NCBI GenBank assembly: GCA_045587785.1
Contig: JAZNDA010000071.1
Span: 1-30,611, forward strand
Direction: 5' to 3'
Source: RGIG8775 sp045587785
Lineage (GTDB): Bacteria > Bacillota > Clostridia > Oscillospirales > CAG-272
DNA length: 30,611 nt
Part shown: in pieces, positions 6,298 through 13,156 of the stretch
Layout of the letters: each line of letters begins with the position of its first letter
How positions within the stretch are numbered: position 1 is the first letter of the stretch
Made by a program: the position numbers and the translations under genes
The notes under the pieces: model-generated
The model's input: the letters and a program-made list of their open reading frames with translations, nothing else
The model's database searches: none
What the model was told of the DNA's origin: nothing

Positions 6298-6558
6298 TTA
6301 TTTTACTCCGAGATAATTTTTAACAAGCTCGTTGAGAAGCTCGTCCCTATCAATGTGACGGACAAGGGCGCGGGCGTTTTTGTAATTGGTGATATAGGTG
6401 GGGTCCTCGGAAAGCAGATATCCCACGATCTGATTGATGGGGTCATATCCCTTTTCGCTCAGTGCGATATACACCTCTCTGAGAATTTGTTTGGTTTCAA
6501 CATGCCTGTCCTTTACGATGGTAAAGGGCTGTGTTTTTCCGCCTGACGGATTCAGCAT
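6298..6558 (-). CDS. ireB: IreB family regulatory phosphoprotein (UPF0297)
   Basis: A small cytosolic protein of 86 residues. The stretch from ETKQILREVYIALSEKGYDP through INQIVGYLLSEDPTYIT to RDELLNELVKNYL matches the IreB/UPF0297 family very closely. In Enterococcus faecalis, IreB is phosphorylated by the PASTA kinase IreK and affects cephalosporin resistance; Thr residues near the N-terminus (KTQPFT) are candidate phosphosites here by analogy. I chose ATG 6558, since AAGGAGG lies 8 nt upstream; a GTG at 6567 would overlap that ribosome site. It usually neighbours ruvX (yrrK); here ribF and a cell-wall carboxypeptidase gene follow. Own promoter at 6591-6619. Confidence 0.95.
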   Translation of the reverse strand: MLNPSGGKTQPFTIVKDRHVETKQILREVYIALSEKGYDPINQIVGYLLSEDPTYITNYKNARALVRHIDRDELLNELVKNYLGVK

Positions 6559-6590
6559 AGCAAGCACCTCCTTGTAAAAAATACATATTT

Positions 6591-6619
6591 ATTATATATG
6601 AAAACCTCTTATTTTTCAA
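6591..6619 (-). promoter_or_regulatory. Sigma-A promoter of the ireB-ribF operon
   Basis: On the minus strand TTGAAA (6619-6614), exactly 17 bp, TATAAT (6596-6591). It lies about 35 bp upstream of the ireB ribosome site. Confidence 0.75.
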
Positions 6620-6623
6620 TAGC

Positions 6624-6644
6624 TTTTGCAAAATATTTGCAAAA
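6624..6644. promoter_or_regulatory. Inverted repeat TTTTGCAAA-3-TTTGCAAAA, candidate operator
   Basis: Perfect 9-bp arms (6624-6632 and 6636-6644) around ATA lie in the divergent ireB/nusB region, just upstream of the ireB -35. The sequence is AT-rich, so chance is possible. No regulator is assigned. Confidence 0.35.
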
Positions 6645-6660
6645 ATAAGGTGGGAAAATA

Positions 6661-6700
6661 AAAAATATTCACTTTTTTTGAAAAATATTCATTTTTTGGT
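6661..6700 (+). repeat. 20-bp tandem direct repeat abutting the nusB -35
   Basis: Two units, 6661-6680 and 6681-6700, both begin AAAAATATTCA and continue with a T-run; about 17 of 20 bases agree. The second unit ends at the first base of the nusB -35. The ATTCA half-sites and TGAAAAATATTCA (6679-6691) resemble a spacer-shortened ArgR box. Confidence 0.5.
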
Positions 6701-6728
6701 TGACTTTCAGAAAGAAAAAACTTATAAT
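6700..6728 (+). promoter_or_regulatory. Sigma-A promoter of the nusB...ybaK operon
   Basis: TTGACT (6700-6705), 17-bp spacer, TATAAT (6723-6728), 54 bp before the nusB ATG. It probably drives the whole overlapping gene set from nusB to ybaK, as no other promoter or terminator is obvious until 15.28 kb. Confidence 0.85.
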
Positions 6729-6782
6729 AATAAGATGAGGAAGTTTTGATTTTCCGATATATTCGGAGAAAGGAATATTCAT

Positions 6783-7232
6783 ATGATGACAAGACGTGAA
6801 CAGCGAGAGGCGGTTTTGGAGCTTCTGTTTGAGACCGAATTCAAAAAGGAGGAAAAAGCGGAGGAGATCTTCGAGCTTGCCGTGAGCAACCGCGATCTGA
6901 CTATTGAGGCAGGGAGCTACATCAAGGACGTGTATTTTGATCTTTTGGATAAGCTGGAATCCATTGACAGCATGATAGGCGAGTGCGCCTCGGGCTGGAG
7001 GACAGACCGTCTTTCCAAGCTATCGCGCAGTATCATGCGCCTTTGCGTGTATGAGCTGATGTACCGCGACGATATCCCCGCAAGCGCATCCATCAATGAG
7101 GCGGTCGAGCTGTCCAAGAAGTTTGACGATCCCAAGGCGCGCTCGTTTGTCAACGGCGTTCTCAATGGGGTGAAGAACCGTTTGGAGGAACAGAAAAAAG
7201 GGCAGAGTGAGGACGGCGCGGACAATGCGTGA
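6783..7232 (+). CDS. nusB: Transcription antitermination factor NusB
   Basis: A 149-residue all-helical RNA-binding protein. With NusE (S10) it binds boxA RNA and supports antitermination in rRNA operons. Family signatures are visible: RREQREAVLELLFETEF at the N-terminus, then RLSKLSRSIMRLCVYELMYR and the stretch from IPASASINEAVELSKKF to ARSFVNGVLNGV. The length is typical. Two consecutive ATG codons (6783 and 6786) follow GGAGAAAGG; either could be used. It is the first gene of a long operon and overlaps the next gene by 8 bp (7225-7232), as ATGCGTGA. Confidence 0.97.
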   Translation: MMTRREQREAVLELLFETEFKKEEKAEEIFELAVSNRDLTIEAGSYIKDVYFDLLDKLESIDSMIGECASGWRTDRLSKLSRSIMRLCVYELMYRDDIPASASINEAVELSKKFDDPKARSFVNGVLNGVKNRLEEQKKGQSEDGADNA

Positions 7233-8172
7233 GCCTTGTTTTGTCGGCATTGATACCAGTAATTATACCACCTCGCTTGCCTTTTGCAAGCAAGACGGCG
7301 AGATCGCGGCAAATCTCAAATGCCCGCTTCCCGTAAAAGAGGGGGCGAGAGGTCTGAGACAAAGCGATGCGGTCTTTCTGCACACCAAAAATCTGCCCAC
7401 ACTCTTTGAGATGGCAAAAGAGTATTTTGCGCTCTATGAGCCGATGGCGATCGGTGTTTCCGCTTACCCGCGTACTAAGGAAGGCTCGTATATGCCTTGC
7501 TTTCTTTCGGGCGTGGCTTCAGCAAAGGCACTGTCATCGGCATTTGGTATTCCGTGTTATGAGTTTTCGCATCAGAACGGGCATATCATGGCGGCACTTG
7601 TTTCAAGCGGTGCGAACAGTGTACTTATGGGCAGAGAGTTTGCCGCTTTTCACGTTTCGGGCGGCACGACCGAGGTGCTTTTGGTACATCCAAACGGCAA
7701 TGACTTTTTGTGTGATATCATCGGTGGGACTGCCGATATCAACGCAGGGCAAGCCATCGACCGCGTGGGCGTGGCTCTCGGACTGACCTTCCCGTGCGGA
7801 GCGGCACTGGAAAAGCTGGCACTTTCATATAAGGGGAAGATACCCTCAAGGCGTGTATGCGTAAAGGACGGCTTTTGTAATCTTTCCGGACTTGAAAATA
7901 TGGCACTGGATATGAAAAATAAAGGGGTATGTAGCGGGGAAGTGGCGGCATTCGTGCTGGACTTTATAGGAAGAACGCTTGTGGAGCTGACAGCATTTGT
8001 GAGGCAGAGATATCCCGATATCCCCATCGTATACAGCGGCGGTGTGATGAGCTGTTCGATCCTTAGAAATATGCTGTCCGATAAGGACGTTTATTTTGCA
8101 CAGCCGTCTTTTTCCGCAGATAACGCCGCGGGAATTGCCGCACTGACAAGACGGATGTTTTTGTTTGGTTGA
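7225..8172 (+). CDS. TsaD/Kae1-like (peptidase M22 family) paralogue
   Basis: A 315-residue ASKHA-fold protein related to TsaD, which transfers threonylcarbamoyl to tRNA A37. The N-terminal GIDTSNYTTSLAF is the phosphate-binding loop, SHQNGHIMAA keeps the HxxxH metal-binding pair, FHVSGGTTEVLLV matches the SGG loop, IGGTADINAGQAIDRVGV is the equivalent of the DD(A)xGEAxDK region, and SADNAAGIA near the C-terminus keeps the Asp. It is shorter and more divergent than true TsaD, so it is probably a paralogue with a different or accessory role. ATG 7225 is chosen; a GTG at 7207 would extend it into nusB. It sits between nusB and xseA, a position I believe recurs in Clostridia. Annotated elsewhere as O-sialoglycoprotein endopeptidase, a historical name. 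Confidence 0.8.
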   Translation: MREPCFVGIDTSNYTTSLAFCKQDGEIAANLKCPLPVKEGARGLRQSDAVFLHTKNLPTLFEMAKEYFALYEPMAIGVSAYPRTKEGSYMPCFLSGVASAKALSSAFGIPCYEFSHQNGHIMAALVSSGANSVLMGREFAAFHVSGGTTEVLLVHPNGNDFLCDIIGGTADINAGQAIDRVGVALGLTFPCGAALEKLALSYKGKIPSRRVCVKDGFCNLSGLENMALDMKNKGVCSGEVAAFVLDFIGRTLVELTAFVRQRYPDIPIVYSGGVMSCSILRNMLSDKDVYFAQPSFSADNAAGIAALTRRMFLFG

Positions 8173-8198
8173 TTTTTACCTAAAAGGAGGCTTTGGCT

Positions 8199-9452
8199 AT
8201 GTCGGACGCAGAGACCATTCGTTATCTTACGGTGACACAGTTAAATGAATATGTCAAAATGCTGCTTGATGCCGATGCGCTCCTTGGCGGTGTTTGGGTG
8301 AGGGCGGAGATCTCCAACTTCAAGCATCACTATGCAACGGGACATTTTTATTTCTCCCTCAAAGACGATGCGGCACTTGTACGTGCGGTGATGTTCCGCT
8401 TTAACGTTCAAAAGCTTGGTTTTGAACCCAAGGACGGCATGAGAGTGCTGGTGCACGGCAAGGTGTCCTCCTTTGTGCGTGACGGACAGTATCAGATCTA
8501 TGTAGATGATATGATTCCCGACGGAAAAGGCGCACTCTATTTTGCCTTTGAACAGCTTAAGAATAAACTGGAGAAGCAGGGGCTTTTTGATGAATCAAGA
8601 AAACGTGCACTGCCGCGGTTTCCGACCAAAATCGGTATCGTAACATCACAGACGGGCGCGGCGATCCGTGACATGATCAATATTTTCGGTAGACGGTATC
8701 CAAGTGCTCAGCTGTTTCTCTATCCTGCGCAGGTGCAAGGTGCAGAAGCACCCGGTCAACTGATTGCGGGGCTTGAATTTTTTGCCAAACACAAGGCGGT
8801 CGACGTTATCATCATCGGACGCGGCGGCGGGTCGATCGAGGATCTGTGGGCTTTTAACAATGAGCAACTGGCGTATGCGGTGGCGGCGTCCCCCGTACCT
8901 GTGATCTCCGCGGTCGGGCATGAGAGCGATTTTACCATTTGTGATTTTGTTGCCGACAAGCGCGCTCCCACGCCCTCGGCGGCGGCAGAGCTTGCCGTTC
9001 CCGACAGAGCGGAGCTGAAAAACACGCTTGCTCTGTATCAAAATAAAATGCGCTCGGCGCTTTCGCAGCGTATAGAGAGCAACCGAAAAAATTTGAAGTA
9101 TCTGAGCGAAGCGGGGGTTCTTTCGGGTCCCGATGCCATGCTCAGAAACAGACGCATGAATCTTATTTATCTTTCGGATAAGGCAGATGCGGCAATCCTT
9201 AGGAAAACCACCCAAAAAAGAGCAGACCTTTCGCGTCTTGGTGCCAAAATGGAGGCACTTTCGCCGCTTTCGGTTCTGGCAAGAGGATATGGCGTTGCAC
9301 AAACGGCAGACGGGACGGTGGTCCGCTCGGTGAACGATACGGGGGTGGGCGAGGATATTACGCTCAGACTGCATGACGGCAGTATAGATATGACAGTGAA
9401 GAATATTCATAAGGAGGGGAAAAGAAATGGCAAAAATAGCAAAAAGCTTTGA
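8199..9452 (+). CDS. xseA: Exodeoxyribonuclease VII large subunit
   Basis: The catalytic subunit (417 residues) of exonuclease VII, which degrades single-stranded DNA to oligonucleotides with XseB. An N-terminal OB-fold (about 8-105, YLTVTQLNEYVKMLL and VWVRAEISNFKHH) binds DNA. The catalytic domain follows, with IGIVTSQTGAAIRDM, IIIGRGGGSIEDLWAFN and VISAVGHESDFTICDFVAD. A helical coiled-coil region (about 270-365) is where XseB binds, and LARGYGVAQTADGTVV is near the C-terminus. ATG 8199 has AAGGAGG 8 nt upstream; a TTG at 8193 is ruled out by spacing. The end overlaps xseB by 26 bp, which favours coupled translation. Confidence 0.97.
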   Translation: MSDAETIRYLTVTQLNEYVKMLLDADALLGGVWVRAEISNFKHHYATGHFYFSLKDDAALVRAVMFRFNVQKLGFEPKDGMRVLVHGKVSSFVRDGQYQIYVDDMIPDGKGALYFAFEQLKNKLEKQGLFDESRKRALPRFPTKIGIVTSQTGAAIRDMINIFGRRYPSAQLFLYPAQVQGAEAPGQLIAGLEFFAKHKAVDVIIIGRGGGSIEDLWAFNNEQLAYAVAASPVPVISAVGHESDFTICDFVADKRAPTPSAAAELAVPDRAELKNTLALYQNKMRSALSQRIESNRKNLKYLSEAGVLSGPDAMLRNRRMNLIYLSDKADAAILRKTTQKRADLSRLGAKMEALSPLSVLARGYGVAQTADGTVVRSVNDTGVGEDITLRLHDGSIDMTVKNIHKEGKRNGKNSKKL

Positions 9453-9663
9453 AGAATCGGTGGCGCGTCTTGAGGAGATCGTCCGTCTTTTGGAAAACGG
9501 GACGGCGACGCTGGATGAGTCCTTAAAGCTTTATGAGGAAGGCATATCCCTTGTACGCGTATGCAATGATAAACTGGACAGCGCAGAAAAGAAGATCAAG
9601 GTCTTGACGCTGTCAGCGGACGGCAATGTGGAGGAAAAGGAGCTTGACGGTGACAATGCATGA
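9427..9663 (+). CDS. xseB: Exodeoxyribonuclease VII small subunit
   Basis: A 78-residue, mostly helical protein that coats the XseA coiled coil to form exonuclease VII. The family motif is complete: SFEESVARLEEIVRLLENG, then ATLDESLKLYEEGISLVRVC, then KLDSAEKKIKVL. ATG 9427 follows AAGGAGGGGAAAAGAA and lies within the 3' end of xseA. The stop overlaps the next gene's ATG by 8 bp (9656-9663). Confidence 0.97.
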   Translation: MAKIAKSFEESVARLEEIVRLLENGTATLDESLKLYEEGISLVRVCNDKLDSAEKKIKVLTLSADGNVEEKELDGDNA

Positions 9664-10546
9664 GATAGAGGAGCTTTTGAAGCAAAGCGCAGAGAAAACA
9701 GAAAGCTGTTTGAAAGAATATTTTGTTTCGTCCGAAGCCGATCTTGCACCGATCCTGGAGGCGCAGACATATAGCCTTTTCGGCGGCGGTAAGCGTATCC
9801 GTCCGTTTTTGGTGTTTGAATTCTGCCGTTTGTTTGGCGGAGAAGAGAAGGCGGCGGCACCGTTTGCGTGTGCCATTGAAATGATCCACACCTACTCTCT
9901 GATTCATGACGATCTGCCTTGCATGGATGACGATACCTACCGCCGCGGACGTCTTACCTGTCACAAACAGTTTGATGAGGCGACGGCGGTTCTGGCAGGC
10001 GATGCCCTTTTGACCGAGGCGTTTGGTGTGGCGGCAGGCAATCCGTATGTGACTGCCGAGATTGCGCGCGATGCGGTGAAAATGCTTTCAGAGGCGGCAG
10101 GGACGTTCGGAATGGTCGGCGGACAGATTTTGGATTTGTCCGCAGAAAACAGGACGGATGTGTCGCTTGACGAGGTACTCAGACTTCACTCGCTTAAAAC
10201 GGGTTCACTTATCCGCGCGGCGGCAAAGCTGGGGGCGTTGGCGGCAGGCAAAACAGCAAAGACCGATGAATATATGGCGGCGGACAGATATGCCACGGGC
10301 ATCGGACTTGCCTTCCAGATCGTGGATGACGTTTTGGATGTCTTGGGTGACGCCAAACAGCTTGGCAAGGCAACGGGTGCGGATGCCAAGATGAATAAGG
10401 TGACCTTTTTGAATTTTTATTCGGTGGAAGATGCACTCACTTATGCCGCGCGTGTGACAAAAGAAGCGATCGGCGCGATTGAGACGCTGAAGGACAGCAA
10501 AACGTTGTGTGCGCTTGCCGAATATTTACTGGAACGAAAATATTAA
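9656..10546 (+). CDS. ispA: Polyprenyl (farnesyl/geranyl) diphosphate synthase, IspA-type
   Basis: A 296-residue all-alpha trans-prenyltransferase that condenses IPP with allylic diphosphates, giving farnesyl diphosphate for undecaprenyl and other isoprenoids. Motifs: FGGGKRIRPF (about 43-52), the first aspartate-rich motif in LIHDDLPCMDDDTYRRG (about 82-98), KTGSLI (about 182-187) and the second aspartate-rich motif FQIVDDVLDVLGD (about 221-233). Short-chain specificity is suggested by the DDLPCMDDD form with two extra residues. ATG 9656 is chosen; an in-frame ATG at 9626 lies inside xseB. The usual partner gene dxs does not follow. The next gene starts 12 bp after the stop. Confidence 0.93.
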   Translation: MHEIEELLKQSAEKTESCLKEYFVSSEADLAPILEAQTYSLFGGGKRIRPFLVFEFCRLFGGEEKAAAPFACAIEMIHTYSLIHDDLPCMDDDTYRRGRLTCHKQFDEATAVLAGDALLTEAFGVAAGNPYVTAEIARDAVKMLSEAAGTFGMVGGQILDLSAENRTDVSLDEVLRLHSLKTGSLIRAAAKLGALAAGKTAKTDEYMAADRYATGIGLAFQIVDDVLDVLGDAKQLGKATGADAKMNKVTFLNFYSVEDALTYAARVTKEAIGAIETLKDSKTLCALAEYLLERKY

Positions 10547-10558
10547 AACGAGGAATAT

Positions 10559-11020
10559 ATGAATTTTTTGAGTGACATTTTTCAAAACCAATGCCTTTTG
10601 AGTGTGATGATCTCATGGCTGTTGGCACAGATCATTAAGGTTTTTACAGGCTATTTCCGTGAGGAACCGTTTAGCTTTGCAAAATTCTTCTCGGGAACGG
10701 GCGGCATGCCGAGCTCTCATTCGGCAACCGTTGTGGCACTTTTGGTTTCCTCGGTCATGGTATACGGTTTTGGCGGATACGAGGCGGCGCTTTCGGTGTT
10801 GTTTGCCACCATTGTTATGAGTGACGCGGTGGGTGTGCGCTATGAAACGGGAAAGCAGGCAAAGGTCATCAACAAAATGGTCGAGGAGCTTTTTTCGGGT
10901 AAGGCGAAAAATCCGCAGGAAAACCTTAAAGAGCTGATCGGTCACACACCTTTTCAGGTCTTTGTGGGTGCACTGCTCGGTCTTGTGGTGGCACTTACCG
11001 TTTGTAGTCTCATGCCATGA
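10559..11020 (+). CDS. Divergent PAP2 family membrane protein (YuiD/DUF212-like)
   Basis: A 153-residue membrane protein with hydrophobic segments at about 13-30, 57-80, 78-95 and 130-150. Signatures of the divergent PAP2 (acid phosphatase/vanadium haloperoxidase-related) family are clear: FFSGTGGMPSSHSATVVAL, MSDAVGVRYETGKQAKVIN and LKELIGHTPFQVFVGALLG. The Ser-His pair and the later His resemble PAP2 catalytic residues, so a lipid-phosphate phosphatase role is possible but unproved. Its position directly after a prenyl diphosphate synthase would fit action on prenyl phosphates; that is inference. The stop overlaps the tlyA start by 4 bp (ATGA). Confidence 0.88.
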   Translation: MNFLSDIFQNQCLLSVMISWLLAQIIKVFTGYFREEPFSFAKFFSGTGGMPSSHSATVVALLVSSVMVYGFGGYEAALSVLFATIVMSDAVGVRYETGKQAKVINKMVEELFSGKAKNPQENLKELIGHTPFQVFVGALLGLVVALTVCSLMP

Positions 11021-11820
11021 TGCGTCTGGATGTTTTTTTGGTGGCGAACGGCTATGCCGACAGCCGCACGCAGGCACGTAAGCTGATTGAGGACGGTGCG
11101 GTCTCTTTGGACGGACGAATTGCCGATAAGGCTTCGCTTACTGTTGACGAGAATCAGAGTATAAATGTGCAGATCACAAACCGTCAAAAATATGTTAGCC
11201 GCGGAGGTCTCAAGCTGGAAAAGGCACTGAGGGTCTTTTCGGTAGACGTAAGCGGACTTTGTGCTTTGGACGTGGGGGCATCCACGGGCGGATTTACCGA
11301 CTGTCTTTTACAGCACGGTGCCGCCAAGGTATACGCGGTGGATGCGGGCGAAGGGCAGTTGGCACCTCGGCTTCTTGGTGACGAGAGAGTGATCTGTATG
11401 GAAAAATATAACGCGAGAAATCTTTCCGCGGGGGATTTTCCGATCGCGCCGACACTGGCGGTGATGGATGTTTCCTTTATCTCGCAAACGTTGATACTGC
11501 CCGCGCTTTCGGATGTTCTTGAAAACGGCGGCATATTGCTCAGCCTCATCAAGCCACAATTTGAGGCAGGAAGGGAAGCAGTCGGCAAAAAAGGCATTGT
11601 TAAGCACGCGGTAGACAGACGCCACGCCATGGAGCGTGTGCTGGATGCCGCCGCGGCGTGTGGCCTATTCTGCTTCGGCATGGACGTTTCCCCCATTTTG
11701 GGTGGAGATGGGAATACAGAATACATTGCCGCATTCCGCAAGGGCGGCAAGGAGGAGTTTGATCGCACACAGATCAAATCGCTTGCGGAACAACAAACAG
11801 AACGGGGGAGCAGGATATGA
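11017..11820 (+). CDS. tlyA: TlyA family rRNA (cytidine-2'-O)-methyltransferase / hemolysin-like
   Basis: A 267-residue protein with an N-terminal S4 RNA-binding domain (about 1-60: MRLDVFLVANGYADSRTQAR and LIEDGAVSLDGRIADKAS) followed by an FtsJ-type SAM methyltransferase domain, starting YVSRGGLKLEKAL, with the SAM loop ALDVGASTGGFTDCLLQHGA and later VMDVSFIS and LIKPQFEAGRE. In mycobacteria TlyA 2'-O-methylates 16S and 23S rRNA and affects capreomycin sensitivity; the haemolysin name is historical. Two consecutive ATG codons (11017 and 11020) are possible starts. It overlaps both neighbours by 4 bp (ATGA), part of a tightly coupled run to nadK. Confidence 0.94.
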   Translation: MMRLDVFLVANGYADSRTQARKLIEDGAVSLDGRIADKASLTVDENQSINVQITNRQKYVSRGGLKLEKALRVFSVDVSGLCALDVGASTGGFTDCLLQHGAAKVYAVDAGEGQLAPRLLGDERVICMEKYNARNLSAGDFPIAPTLAVMDVSFISQTLILPALSDVLENGGILLSLIKPQFEAGREAVGKKGIVKHAVDRRHAMERVLDAAAACGLFCFGMDVSPILGGDGNTEYIAAFRKGGKEEFDRTQIKSLAEQQTERGSRI

Positions 11821-12692
11821 AGGTCGCTTTGATCACCAACTATAATATCGGCGAAAAATCGTCGGCGGCTATGACGGTTGCCGAGCGTTTGCAGGAGCAT
11901 CATTGCCGTATCGCGGTGCCGCTCACTTACAAAGACCGCATCGAGCGCATGTATCGCCGCCGCCCGAATCTGGTGTTTGATACACCTGCCAATATATACG
12001 CAAGTGCCGAGCTGATCGTTGTTCTTGGCGGCGACGGCTCGATCATGGACGTGGCGAGAAACGCCGCCACACGCGGCACGCCTGTACTTGGCATCAACAT
12101 GGGACGCGTTGGGTATCTGGCGGAGCTTGAAATGAACGAACTGGACCTTCTTGATAAGGTACTGGAGGGGCAGTATACCTTAGATAAGCGAACCATGCTG
12201 AATGCTGAGGTCATCAGTTCTACGGGCAAGGAGACCAAAACGGCGTTCGCGCTCAATGACGCTGTGATTTCCAACGGCTCAATAGCAAGAATTATCGATC
12301 TGCAGCTCAGCGAAGGCGGTGTGCCCATCAATACTTACCGTGCCGACGGCTTGATCATTTCCACGCCTACGGGTTCAACGGCATATTCCATGTCGGCGGG
12401 CGGACCGATCGCCGATCCGAGAATTTCCTGCTTTTGCGTTACGCCGATCTGTCCCCATATGTCGCCTGCACGCTCTATTTTGTTTCCCGATTCGGCAATC
12501 ATCGAGGTCAAAAACATCTGCCGAAGGGAAAAGGTGCTGTATCTGACACTGGATGGCAGAAGCAACTTTGAGCTCATGAGAAACGATGTGGTGAGGATCA
12601 CCAAATCCGAGCTTACCACCGCCATCGTGCGCGTGAAAGAGCGGAGCTTTTATGACAAACTCAGACAAAGAAATAACGGAAGGGGATTTTAA
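11817..12692 (+). CDS. nadK: NAD kinase
   Basis: A 291-residue cytosolic kinase that phosphorylates NAD to NADP. Family motifs are complete: VVLGGDGSIMDVAR (about 62-75, the GGDG catalytic loop), GINMGRVGYLAEL, FALNDAVISNGS (NDxxI) and the stretch from YRADGLIISTPTGSTAYSM to SAGGPI. The start ATG 11817 overlaps tlyA by 4 bp with GGGGAGCAGG just upstream. The tlyA-nadK-argR-recN order is the usual Firmicutes arrangement. The stop is 2 bp before the argR GTG. Confidence 0.97.
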   Translation: MKVALITNYNIGEKSSAAMTVAERLQEHHCRIAVPLTYKDRIERMYRRRPNLVFDTPANIYASAELIVVLGGDGSIMDVARNAATRGTPVLGINMGRVGYLAELEMNELDLLDKVLEGQYTLDKRTMLNAEVISSTGKETKTAFALNDAVISNGSIARIIDLQLSEGGVPINTYRADGLIISTPTGSTAYSMSAGGPIADPRISCFCVTPICPHMSPARSILFPDSAIIEVKNICRREKVLYLTLDGRSNFELMRNDVVRITKSELTTAIVRVKERSFYDKLRQRNNGRGF

Positions 12693-12694
12693 GA

Positions 12695-13138
12695 GTGAAA
12701 AATCAAAGACATGAGATCATCAAACTTCTGATCGCAGAGCACGATATCGAAACACAGGATGATCTGATCGCTATGCTTCGCGGAGAAGGCTTTTCCGCTA
12801 CGCAGGCAACCATTTCCAGAGATATCCGCGAGCTCAAGATCTCCAAGGTCCTCGGCACCAACGGAAAATACCATTATGCCATGTCCGATGGCGGTGCGCA
12901 TGGTGTTCGCCATTCGTACGTCCGCTCGATCCGCAGTGTGGAGAATGCGGGCAATCTTGTGGTGATCAAGACGGGTCCCGGGCTTGCGCAGGCCGTTGCG
13001 GCGGAGATCGATTCCATGGATGTGGGGGAACTGCTCGGCTGTGTGGCGGGTGATGATACCATTGTTGCCGTTTCCAAGACAGAGCAGGCGTCAATGGATT
13101 TCTGCGAGGGGCTTAAAAAAAGGATAGGAATTGTTTAA
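12695..13138 (+). CDS. argR: Arginine repressor ArgR
   Basis: A 147-residue hexameric regulator that senses L-arginine. The N-terminal winged helix-turn-helix (about 1-65) contains TQDDLIAMLRGEGFSATQAT and ISRDIRELKISKV. The C-terminal oligomerisation and arginine-binding domain (about 75-147) has VIKTGPGLAQAVAAEID and CVAGDDTIVAV, with the GDD that binds arginine. The start is GTG 12695 after GGAAGGGGA. The gene sits between nadK and recN as in many Firmicutes. ArgR binds TGAAT-4-ATTCA boxes; box-like sequences occur upstream of the amino acid importer (24504-24557), and looser ones before the nusB promoter of its own operon. Confidence 0.97.
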   Translation: MKNQRHEIIKLLIAEHDIETQDDLIAMLRGEGFSATQATISRDIRELKISKVLGTNGKYHYAMSDGGAHGVRHSYVRSIRSVENAGNLVVIKTGPGLAQAVAAEIDSMDVGELLGCVAGDDTIVAVSKTEQASMDFCEGLKKRIGIV

Positions 13139-13156
13139 ATAAAAGGGAGGCAAGCT

